DNA of 64,000 nt. Origin: DASXUX01 sp036504595. GTDB lineage: Bacteria; Planctomycetota; SZUA-567; H5-PLA8. The stretch spans positions 1-64,000 of the forward strand of contig DASXUX010000031.1 in assembly GCA_036504595.1 (NCBI GenBank). Reading direction: 5' to 3'. Below are positions 42,090-49,847 of this stretch, piece by piece (within the stretch, counting starts at the first letter, position 1; every line of letters starts with the position of its first letter). Under the pieces are notes generated by a model. The model was not told the origin of the DNA. It saw only the letters and a program-made list of their open reading frames with translations, and searched no databases. A program made the translations under genes and the position numbers.

Positions 42090-42152
42090 CAAGTACCACT
42101 CACCAAGTACCACTCACCACTCACCACTCACCAATCACCACTCACCAATCAA
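42090..42152. repeat. Tandem tract of actcacc/agtacc units
   Basis: About eight degenerate 7-10 bp units (accactcaccaagtaccac) between two convergent genes; it runs into the stop of the downstream minus-strand gene. It may serve as a boundary or terminator-like zone, but it has no stable hairpin. Confidence 0.75.
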
Positions 42153-44032
42153 TACCCCAACCACAAATGCCGCATGCTCTCATCGCGTTTGACCGGCCGA
42201 TACATCGTATCCACCGGCGCGTAATCGTCGCTGAGAATCGAGACGCTCGATAGTTCCTCGGGCTTCGGGCCCCACTTCTTCTCGTAGATGTGATTGACGT
42301 GCCACAGCATGTTCTTGCAGCGGATGACCGGCTTGTCCGGATTGGTCAGCGCCGTCATTTTTTCGACCATGCTATCGTGGCTCAGTGGCTGTTCTTCGCG
42401 CGTGGCGACGACGATCACGTTGCGATAGTCCTCGTACGCCGCGCCAGCCAGCGGCTGGCTCTCGTACACCTTCGGGAACACATAGAGCTGGCCGAAGAGC
42501 GGAGTCTGGTCGCCATCCTTCTTGTGCTTCGCCTGGGCTTCCCCGGCGCTCAACGTCTTGTATTCGGCCAGGAACAGCGCCGCCGGCGGAATACGAGCTT
42601 CGCTGCCGTTGCGCACCGCGGAAATGATATTGGTCACCAGCACGCCACGATCCGTCAGCTTGCTTCTGACGTTTTGAAGAAACTCCCAGGTCAGCAGGTG
42701 AAAAGGAATCTGCCCGCCCGACGAATATGCATCCAGGAAAATGATGTCGAAGGTCTTGTCCGGAAACTTGCGCACCGTCTGCCGGCCATCGCCGATATGA
42801 AATCGGATGTTCGGCGTGTTCGGAACTTGAAAGTACTTTCGCGCGACGCGCTCCACGGCCGGATCGATCTCGGCCACATCGACTTCGGAGCCATACCACT
42901 GGTTGTACTGGCTCGGAATAATCCCGCCGCCGCCGCCCACGACCAGCACGCGTTTGGGATCTTTCACCCACATCAGCGGCAGATGCAGCAGGTCCGTATA
43001 GTTAACCGCGTTCAGGTATTCTTCGTGGTAGGGAAAAACGCCGCTCTCCCAGTTCTCGTTGAACTTCAGCAGACGCCGGACTTCGTGCAGTCCACGTGGC
43101 AGGTCAGGAGCGCCCGGCGTCCACATCTTGGGCGGCATCAACATCCCGCCCCCGCGCTCCCCTGTAAAAAGCGAATCTTCCGTCACCAGAATTTCATGAT
43201 AGGCCGAATCCTCGTAGTGCAGCAGCCGCTCACCCGGCGCCATGTACGGTTCGACGGGAAAAACCGCCCAAGCTTCGGCGCAGATCAGGGCCAGCAGAAC
43301 CATTACGCCAAGCGACGTGCGTTCGACCTGCGCCAGTCCACCCGTCCCGGATCGGAACATCAGGAAGCTGATGATCGCCGCTACAATCAGCAGCAGTCCC
43401 AGAAACGTCAGCACGTTGCTTAAGAAAAAGGATGGGACGAGCACAAATGTCGTCAGCAGCGTTCCGACGATCGATCCGAACGTTGATAGTGCATACAGCT
43501 TCCCCGCCACGCCGCCCAACGCAGCCAGCGAACTGGCGTTGAGCTTTACCGCGTAGGGCGAGACCATGCCCATCAGAAAGCTGGGAACGTAGAAGACCGC
43601 AAATGTCGCCAGCAGCGGACCCCAGACTGGCCCCAGGTCGCCGCGGCCAATGCCTTCGCAGATCGCCGGGCCCAGCCGCGGGATCAGCAAAGCTGTCCAC
43701 AGGCCGGCCGCCGAGACGATTCCCGCCATCCAGCCAAAGTACGGCCGCGCGTCGGCCAGCATGCCGCCGAGATAGTACCCGGCCGCCAGCGCCGCCATGA
43801 ACATGCCGATGATGCTGCCCCAGACGTACGTCGAGGTGCCGAAACTCGGCGCCAGCACTTTGGCTCCGGCGATTTCGATGCCCATCAGCACCGCGCCAGA
43901 GATCAGCACGATGATGTATAGCGCCCATGCCGCTTTATTGACCGACTGCGGCGATACGGGCGCCGAATGCACGGGGGACTCCGCTGGATGACTCACTTTT
44001 TTCTCTGCCTCACTCTTTGCGCCTACAGACAT
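42149..44032 (-). CDS. Membrane-anchored spermidine-synthase-like methyltransferase-fold protein
   Basis: 627 residues. Residues about 35-275 contain seven to eight transmembrane helices (starting AAWALYIIVLISGAVLMGIE) of the fused-MFS/spermidine-synthase type. The soluble part (about 290-600) has the Rossmann motif VLVVGGGGGIIPSQ, VDVAEIDPAVERVARKY, FHIGDGRQTVRKF and FDIIFLDAY, as in spermidine synthases. The fused membrane form is common in Planctomycetes and related phyla; its substrate is unproven and it may not make spermidine. Confidence 0.88.
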   Translation of the reverse strand: MSVGAKSEAEKKVSHPAESPVHSAPVSPQSVNKAAWALYIIVLISGAVLMGIEIAGAKVLAPSFGTSTYVWGSIIGMFMAALAAGYYLGGMLADARPYFGWMAGIVSAAGLWTALLIPRLGPAICEGIGRGDLGPVWGPLLATFAVFYVPSFLMGMVSPYAVKLNASSLAALGGVAGKLYALSTFGSIVGTLLTTFVLVPSFFLSNVLTFLGLLLIVAAIISFLMFRSGTGGLAQVERTSLGVMVLLALICAEAWAVFPVEPYMAPGERLLHYEDSAYHEILVTEDSLFTGERGGGMLMPPKMWTPGAPDLPRGLHEVRRLLKFNENWESGVFPYHEEYLNAVNYTDLLHLPLMWVKDPKRVLVVGGGGGIIPSQYNQWYGSEVDVAEIDPAVERVARKYFQVPNTPNIRFHIGDGRQTVRKFPDKTFDIIFLDAYSSGGQIPFHLLTWEFLQNVRSKLTDRGVLVTNIISAVRNGSEARIPPAALFLAEYKTLSAGEAQAKHKKDGDQTPLFGQLYVFPKVYESQPLAGAAYEDYRNVIVVATREEQPLSHDSMVEKMTALTNPDKPVIRCKNMLWHVNHIYEKKWGPKPEELSSVSILSDDYAPVDTMYRPVKRDESMRHLWLGY

Positions 44033-44137
44033 TTTTCTACACTCCGATCAGCTCTGCGTGAAATCGTACAACAGATGAGTTTTCCGATCCAAGTAAAGCG
44101 TGCTGGGTGGCTGATTGTTTGGGCTGCCCGGGCTACC

Positions 44138-44232
44138 AGCCGCCTTCAGGCGGCTTCTGGCCGTTGCTTGCCACCAGCTTTAGCTGGTGGTGGGCGACCG
44201 CCTCAGACCGGTCAGCCGGCTTTAGCCGGGCT
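44138..44232. repeat. Row of three short palindromes
   Basis: agccgccttcaggcggct (44138-44155), ccaccagctttagctggtgg (44171-44190) and agccggctttagccgggct (44214-44232) lie in the gap between two minus-strand genes. The cttcagg / ctttag loops are alike, so they are probably copies of one hairpin family. Confidence 0.7.
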
Positions 44233-44259
44233 TGCATCTCAGCACTCAGCACTTCTTTC

Positions 44260-44877
44260 CTATTCAAATCCCCATTTGCGGATGCACTCCGGCAACCGCT
44301 GCTGAAACTCTTCGAGCGGAAACCCGACGACGTTGAGCAGGCTGCCCTCTAGCGACTCCACAAACTTGTCACCGGTCTCCTGAATCGCGTACGCGCCGGC
44401 CTTTCCGTCCGCCTCCCCGCTGGCGACGTACGCCTCGATTTCCGCCGCGCTCATTGGCCGCATCGTCACCCATGTCGTAATGGCTGAAAGATACGGCTGC
44501 CCTGCTGGCTCGCTGCCCGGCGCAGTGGCCGAAGCGACGGGCCACAGGCACAGACCCGATATGACGCGTTGCCGTCGGCCTGAAAGACGGGTCAGGATAC
44601 AAGCGGCATCGGTACGGTCCAGCGGTTTTCCAATCACTTCCTCGCCCAGCGCCACCACGGTATCGCAGCCGATAACCACCGCCGGAACGGGCCCTGTCAA
44701 AGCCGCCGCCACGCCCATCGCCTTCGCGCGAGCTTTGGCAATCGCCAGTGCTTCAGGCGTGGGCGCCGAAGCGATCGCGTTTTCGACCTCCCCCGGGTCG
44801 GCAACCTCGAACGAGTATCCCGCGTCCTTCAGAATTCGATGCCGCTGCGGCGAAACCGACGCCAGCACCAATCGCAT
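44260..44877 (-). CDS. maf: Maf-like nucleotide pyrophosphatase
   Basis: 205 residues from ATG 44877, preceded by gaaggg. MRLVLASVSPQRHRIL is the Maf P-loop-like start; IGCDTVVALGEEVIGKPLD carries the catalytic Asp, and KAGAYAIQETGDKFVESLEGSLLNVVGFPL is the C-terminal signature. Maf proteins hydrolyse non-canonical or canonical NTPs to NMPs, a housekeeping or septation-linked role. It lies downstream of the RDD membrane protein, separated by a 73-bp gap containing a ccccgtctccccgtctccgc tract. Confidence 0.93.
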   Translation of the reverse strand: MRLVLASVSPQRHRILKDAGYSFEVADPGEVENAIASAPTPEALAIAKARAKAMGVAAALTGPVPAVVIGCDTVVALGEEVIGKPLDRTDAACILTRLSGRRQRVISGLCLWPVASATAPGSEPAGQPYLSAITTWVTMRPMSAAEIEAYVASGEADGKAGAYAIQETGDKFVESLEGSLLNVVGFPLEEFQQRLPECIRKWGFE

Positions 44878-44950
44878 GCCCTTCAGTTCTGGATGACAAG
44901 CCACCAAGTTTCTGCCCCGTCTCCCCGTCTCCGCGTCCTGCCATTTCCGC

Positions 44951-46750
44951 CTACTTTTCGTTCCTATCGCGATCCTTCCCGCCCCAGCCGCCCATATCCC
45001 CTGGCGGCAGAAGGCTCGCACTCACTTCAGCGACTTCACCGTCGGTCTGAGCGAGCTTTCGCTCAGCCTGCTCCCGCGCACGCTGGTCCTTCAACACTTG
45101 CAGCGCGCCTTTATGCACGACAAAAGAACGCGACACGATGTCGCCGATGCGCTGCCGCCTGGGGCTGAAGATGATCATCCACATCGTGACGAACATGCAC
45201 ACCGGCGGCAGACGCTCAAAGAACCCCACGAAGTTGCGCACCACCGCCGCCCATAGCGTCGGCCGCTCTCCGTTGTCCGCCACCACGCACAAACCCATCA
45301 GGAATTTGCCGGCCGTCGTGCCCGTCAGCCACTCCGTCACGGTCAAGTATCCCAGGTACGTGAAGAAGAACGGCCAGTGCGGAGTGCCGAGGAATTCGGT
45401 CAACATCTCGAAGGGGCTGACGAACGGCGTTCCCCGCAGCCTCGAGATCAGACAGGTAGCCGTCAGAATCGCCATCAGGTCCACCGCATAGGCGCCCACG
45501 CGCACGCCCAGCGACGCGTAGATATCCTGCGAACGAATTTTGCGCACCAGCAGCAGCGCCGCTCGCCGCCGATGAAAGGCCAGCCCGACGCCAAAAATAA
45601 TCGCCGTTAACGCCATGCCCAGTCCGGCGAGCAGCATGGATTCCAGATCATACGTCGGCAATCCGGCGGGCTTGACCATCACACGAGACCAGGTGGCGCC
45701 GGGCTCCGTGCCCGCGGATGCCTTGCGCCAGATTTCCACAATCTGCGGATTCGACCGAACGATGAACTCCTGCCCATCCATCGAATAGTGCTGCGCGAAC
45801 AGGTACGCCAGCAACCCACCGCGCTTGCGCGAACCTTCAATGCTTTCGACCTGCTGAGCGATTCCGTCCGCGCCAAGCTTCCAGATTTCCATGGGACCAT
45901 TGTGCGAGAGAGCGTCTTGTGTCTGGTGGCGCGTCTGGACCAGGAATTTGACTGTATCTCCGTCAGCCCACGCCGTGACGTTTCCGCGCGGCAGATTGGA
46001 GATCGCCACGGGTTCGCCCACAAACGCTTGCCCATCAAAACGCGCCATCATCAACGGGCCATCGGTGACCACGCGTGGGCCTTCGAGTTCCGCTAGCGTG
46101 ACCTGGTCCTTGCGGTACTCTCGCCAGAAGAGGCGTATCCCGTCTTTCTGCGGAACGGCCTGCAGCCAAATGCCGCTTTCGCCGCCGTGCAGCGTCGGCC
46201 CTTTGACCTTCACCTCCTGCCACTGCTGCCCGTCGTATCGAGCAACCAGCAGGCCGCCTTCGTACTTGGGTTTCTGGTACACCTCCGCATCCACGCCAAA
46301 GGCATACAGCGTGTCCTGGTGCGTGCCCGTCGTCTCCGCCAGCCATTCGAATGGCAGAGTCTGCGAACTATGACCGGGCGGGTTGGTGGAAAGATCGAAC
46401 AGGGTCACGCGCTGAGCGTGCAGGATTCCCAGCCGCTCCGATGTCGCGGGCAGCGGCACGCCGTCACTGGCCGGGGCCGGCTTCGACGGCATCGCGAACA
46501 TGTGGACTGCGCGCCCGAGACGCTTTGTGACGACCGGTTGCCACTCCGCCCATTTCTCGTCTTTCGGAGCGTAAACGCTGAAGAAAGTTTCACCTGTGGA
46601 TGTCGAATCGATGTACTCGGTCAGCATGTACGGCTTGCCGCCGATTTTTTCGAGCTGTATCGTCAGATAGTATTCCGGCGCGCAACCCTGGAACGCAAAG
46701 GTGAGCAGCAGCATCAAGCCAATGAGGATTGCCAGCCTGCGAAACATCAT
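44951..46750 (-). CDS. Lipoprotein-like beta-rich sensor region fused to an RDD membrane domain
   Basis: 599 residues. The N-terminus MMFRRLAILIGLMLLLTFAF ends in QGC, a possible lipobox, though one with an unusual -3 residue. Residues 25-380 are propeller-like repeats (GPLMMARFDGQAFVG, NVTAWADGDTVKFLVQTR). A helix near 385-405 is followed by the RDD domain (RVGAYAVDLMAILTATCLI, TGTTAGKFLMGLCVV, RRQRIGDIVSRSFVVHKG). RDD proteins are implicated in ion or solute exchange. ASAGTEPGATWS at about residue 345 is encoded by a GC palindromic repeat. Its ATG follows directly after the stop of the gene upstream, so they are coupled. Confidence 0.78.
   Translation of the reverse strand: MMFRRLAILIGLMLLLTFAFQGCAPEYYLTIQLEKIGGKPYMLTEYIDSTSTGETFFSVYAPKDEKWAEWQPVVTKRLGRAVHMFAMPSKPAPASDGVPLPATSERLGILHAQRVTLFDLSTNPPGHSSQTLPFEWLAETTGTHQDTLYAFGVDAEVYQKPKYEGGLLVARYDGQQWQEVKVKGPTLHGGESGIWLQAVPQKDGIRLFWREYRKDQVTLAELEGPRVVTDGPLMMARFDGQAFVGEPVAISNLPRGNVTAWADGDTVKFLVQTRHQTQDALSHNGPMEIWKLGADGIAQQVESIEGSRKRGGLLAYLFAQHYSMDGQEFIVRSNPQIVEIWRKASAGTEPGATWSRVMVKPAGLPTYDLESMLLAGLGMALTAIIFGVGLAFHRRRAALLLVRKIRSQDIYASLGVRVGAYAVDLMAILTATCLISRLRGTPFVSPFEMLTEFLGTPHWPFFFTYLGYLTVTEWLTGTTAGKFLMGLCVVADNGERPTLWAAVVRNFVGFFERLPPVCMFVTMWMIIFSPRRQRIGDIVSRSFVVHKGALQVLKDQRAREQAERKLAQTDGEVAEVSASLLPPGDMGGWGGKDRDRNEK
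45692..45716 (+). repeat. GC palindromic element (GTEAG family), copy 12
   Basis: Unit ggtggcgccgggctccgtgc; encodes AGTEPGAT in the RDD protein. Confidence 0.7.
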
Positions 46751-48574
46751 CTACTTTTCGATCTCCGGCTGTTTCTCGATGACTGGACGCTTGTCGATTT
46801 CGGGCGCCACGCGGCCTGCGTCCGGCTTCTCTCGAGCCAGTACGCGCTGCGTCGCTCGCCGCGTGTTCTCGATCGTATCGGCCGCTTCCTGCAGCACGCC
46901 GGGGAGGAGCAGGCTGGAGAAGGGGACGGCCGAATGCGAATACGCCGTCAGCGTGCGCCCCTGACGGCTCAGCCCCGTGCGGAACGTCCCCAGCCGGTCG
47001 TCAAAAATCGTCGGCGCCGGCAGCAGGTCCGGATGCACCTTAAACGATCCGATGCGCGGCTCTGCGCCCGACAACATCCACGCGGCGTACGCTATCTTCA
47101 CCACTTTCTCCAAGTCGATCTGCAGCCGCACGGCATCGTTCGCGCGCCAGAAGGTGTCCTGTTTCGCTTCTGTAGCCAGCGTCTTGCCGGTCTTCAGAGC
47201 GGTGGTCAGATCCAGGTACGCTGAGGAACTGGAGCAGAGCCAAGCCCATCCGGGGCTCAAGCCGATCACCGGCGCTGTGAAAATGCCTCGCCCCTTGAAC
47301 AGTGCTCCCAGCGGCGCGACCTCACCTATCTTACGCGCGCCCGCCAAGGTATCAAACTCCGCCCCAACGTTCTCCAGTTGCTTCACCAACTCCGCTCGAA
47401 TCGCGTCGATCTTCTCCTCGTTCTTGATGCGAGCCGCGACGATCGCCCGCACGTCGCCCGCCAGCGTCGGCTTGGCGACGATGGAAAAAGCTCCTGTCGC
47501 CAGACGCAGCAAAAACTCGAACCGGTCCGCCGCCAGGGATTCCGGCTGGTAACCTTTCGTCTGAGTCCACTTCTTCCCGCGCAGGAAACGTTCGGTGGCC
47601 TGGAGCGCGTCGGGCAGATCCGGTCCCAGCGCGCGGAAATCGCAGTTGGCCTGCAGCGCCGCGTCCATCTCGCCAGGAGTCGCACCCAGCAGCGCATTCC
47701 ACGGTGCGGGCTCCTGGCGCAGGGTGCTGACTACGCGCGAGAAGGCGTTCTTGCACTCCGGCGAAAGCTCGATCACCAGTTCTTCGGCGATCCGCTCGCC
47801 GGCAAAGCTCATGCTCAGGCTGAGCTTTTCGAGATCGGCGCCGCGAATGCTCTCCATCGCCAGCGCCACGATGTCGAACTGCATGCCCTCGCTGCTCTCG
47901 AACCATTCCTTCAGCGCGAGGTGCAGTTTTCGCGGCGTCGCCAGCAGAGCTACGTCGCCCTTCGGCCACTCGCTCGCCCATTTGGGAACTTTGTCCTGCG
48001 CCGGCAACTCCACTTCATTGATGGTCACCAGTTTCGAAATCGTCAGCAGACTTTGGTTGCCGCGCGGCGGCTTCGGCCATTGTTCCTGAAGCATCTTGGC
48101 GGCTTCAGCGTTTGGAACCAGCACGCGCAGTTCGATATGCAGATCGTTCGCCGGCTGCTTTTCGGCCGGAACTGAAATAGGCTTCTTCTGTTCCCCGGGC
48201 AACGATCCCACCAGCGCCAGGGTGGCCGGCCCGCTTAAGTGCTTGCTGAAGTCCGGCCAGAGCGCCGCAATGTCCATCCCGGCTTCGTGGTTGATCAGTG
48301 CCCGCAAGTGCGCCGCGCCTTTGGCGTAGCTCGGATCGCGCAGCATTTTATCGAAGGAACTTTGCGCGAATTTCTCGGGCAATGCGCGCACATCTTCGCA
48401 TCCAATCACCGCCAGCGGCTGCGATTCGAAGCTGGCTAGCAACCGCGGCAGCGTGGCCTCGACGCTCTTGTCGGGTTTCTTTTCGCCAACTTTATCCGCG
48501 CCATCCGCCGCCCAACTTTTCGCTGCGAGAATGCAGAGAGTTAAGGTGAGCGCCGCGAACGCCGTGCGGCACAT
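46751..48574 (-). CDS. Secreted protein of unknown function
   Basis: 607 residues from ATG 48574; the frame is open to 48697 but the upstream part is repeat-like (aaatttcggatttcgaattt). The signal peptide is MCRTAFAALTLTLCILAAKS with cleavage near AWA|AD. No known domain is recognised; the sequence is mixed alpha/beta with many Leu/Ala helices (DALQATERFLRGKK) and a Glu/Lys-rich C-terminus (EIDKRPVIEKQPEIEK). It may be a periplasmic partner of the RDD protein encoded immediately downstream, given the zero-base junction. Confidence 0.7.
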   Translation of the reverse strand: MCRTAFAALTLTLCILAAKSWAADGADKVGEKKPDKSVEATLPRLLASFESQPLAVIGCEDVRALPEKFAQSSFDKMLRDPSYAKGAAHLRALINHEAGMDIAALWPDFSKHLSGPATLALVGSLPGEQKKPISVPAEKQPANDLHIELRVLVPNAEAAKMLQEQWPKPPRGNQSLLTISKLVTINEVELPAQDKVPKWASEWPKGDVALLATPRKLHLALKEWFESSEGMQFDIVALAMESIRGADLEKLSLSMSFAGERIAEELVIELSPECKNAFSRVVSTLRQEPAPWNALLGATPGEMDAALQANCDFRALGPDLPDALQATERFLRGKKWTQTKGYQPESLAADRFEFLLRLATGAFSIVAKPTLAGDVRAIVAARIKNEEKIDAIRAELVKQLENVGAEFDTLAGARKIGEVAPLGALFKGRGIFTAPVIGLSPGWAWLCSSSSAYLDLTTALKTGKTLATEAKQDTFWRANDAVRLQIDLEKVVKIAYAAWMLSGAEPRIGSFKVHPDLLPAPTIFDDRLGTFRTGLSRQGRTLTAYSHSAVPFSSLLLPGVLQEAADTIENTRRATQRVLAREKPDAGRVAPEIDKRPVIEKQPEIEK

Positions 48575-48717
48575 CGATCTGACACCCAAATTACAGAAGC
48601 CTCCACTTATATTTTTGCTGTTTTCTGTTTGGTGGTTCCTTCGAATTTCGGATTTCGAATTTCTCTTTTTCGCTGTCTCACATGGTAAGTTAGCCAAGAG
48701 AAATTAACATCTGAAAT

Positions 48718-49353
48718 ATGGGACAAGTAAAGCCTCCGCGCCTCGTCACCCCTCTGGTTGCCATGCTCTCCGGCGACCCCGCGTACTTCGAAAAAGCCCG
48801 CCCACTGCTCGAAAACCTGCTCGGCCCGGTCGAACTGGTCAGCCCCCTCTATCCCTTCAATCGCACCGAATACTACAACGCCGAGATGGGCCCCAACATC
48901 CAGCGCCAGTTCTTCACGTTCAAAAACCTCGCCGACCCCGGCAACCTGGTCGCCTGGAAACTCGCGACCAACGCGATGGAACTCGACATCGCCGCCGCCT
49001 CCGGTCCCCCTCTCCCCCGCGAGGGAGAGGGGTTAGGGGTGAGGGGGCAACCTTCTGTTCATTCGGCAATCGATGAATCCAAAATCCAAAATCAAAAATC
49101 CAAAATCATTCCCCGCCCCGTCAACCTGGACGTCGGCTACATGACCGGCGCCAAACTGGTGCTGGCCTCGACGAAGGACTTCGCCCACCGGCTCTATCTA
49201 AGAGACGGCATTTTCGCCGAAATCACGATGTCTTTCCGTGGAGATTCCTGGGTCAGCCACGACTTCACCTTCCCCGACTTCCGCAGCGGCATCTACGACG
49301 ATTTCTTGAAGAAGGTCCGCGACTGGCATTTGCGAAAAGTGAAAAACCTTTAG
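48718..49353 (+). CDS. DUF4416 family protein
   Basis: 211 residues. The blocks PPRLVTPLVAMLSGDPAYFE, LVSPLYPFNRTEYYNAEMG, QRQFFTFKNLADPGNL, NLDVGYMTGAKLVLASTKDF and RSGIYDDFLKKVRDWHL match DUF4416, a small family of unknown function from Planctomycetes, Deltaproteobacteria and others. Between EL DIAA and PRPVNLD about 35 residues are repeat-derived: a hairpin element (SGPPLPREGEGLGVRG) and an aatccaaaatcc tract (DESKIQNQKSKI). The real protein is thus nearly 175 residues plus an inserted loop. It is divergent from the secreted-protein gene, with only about 140 bp between. Confidence 0.88.
   Translation: MGQVKPPRLVTPLVAMLSGDPAYFEKARPLLENLLGPVELVSPLYPFNRTEYYNAEMGPNIQRQFFTFKNLADPGNLVAWKLATNAMELDIAAASGPPLPREGEGLGVRGQPSVHSAIDESKIQNQKSKIIPRPVNLDVGYMTGAKLVLASTKDFAHRLYLRDGIFAEITMSFRGDSWVSHDFTFPDFRSGIYDDFLKKVRDWHLRKVKNL
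48999..49048 (+). repeat. CCCTCTC-type hairpin element, copy 6
   Basis: Canonical copy inside the DUF4416 gene, read in a third frame as SGPPLPREGEGLGVRG. Directly followed by an aatccaaaatccaaaatc tract (49078-49109). Confidence 0.9.
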
Positions 49354-49393
49354 CGTCGCGGCACCTACCGAAAGGATAAATAAAGAGGCATTC

Positions 49394-49837
49394 ATGGATG
49401 AACGGCTATTACTGGAGAAGCTGCGCAAAATCGAGGCGCTGATCGCGCAGCCGGGAACGGCCGGCGAGGGTGCGGCCGCTGCCGAAGCGCGGCGGCGGTT
49501 GATGGAGCGATTGAGCGCCATTCGGAAGACCGACGCGTCCGTTGAATATCGATTCAGCATTCCAGACGCATGGTCGCGTCGTCTGTTCCTGGCCCTGCTG
49601 CGGCGCTACGGTCTGCAGCCCTACCGTCACCGTGGGCAACGGTACTCGACGGTGACCGTGCGTGCGCCCAAGAGCTTTCTGGAAGAAACGCTCTGGCCGG
49701 AGTTCTTGGAGATGTCCACGACGCTGAAGGGCTATCTGGACGAAGTGACGGATCGCGTGATCGGCGAGCTATTCCAACAGAAACCCGAGGAGGCCGGAGA
49801 AGCGCCGCAGGAATTGCTCGGCGTGGAAGCGCAGTGA
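49394..49837 (+). CDS. Hypothetical protein, DUF2786-like start
   Basis: 147 residues. The N-terminus LLEKLRKIEALIAQPGTAGE followed by GAAAAEARRRLMERL resembles the helical start of DUF2786, but the rest (FSIPDAWSRRLFLALLRRYG, YSTVTVRAPKSFLEETLWPE) does not match a family I know. Acidic tail. It begins 40 bp after the DUF4416 gene in the same direction. Function unknown. Confidence 0.65.
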   Translation: MDERLLLEKLRKIEALIAQPGTAGEGAAAAEARRRLMERLSAIRKTDASVEYRFSIPDAWSRRLFLALLRRYGLQPYRHRGQRYSTVTVRAPKSFLEETLWPEFLEMSTTLKGYLDEVTDRVIGELFQQKPEEAGEAPQELLGVEAQ

Positions 49838-49847
49838 AAACTAGGAA

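Noticed and set aside
42090..42152. Possible CRISPR array (regular short units)
   Set aside because: Units are 7-10 bp, directly tandem and without spacers.
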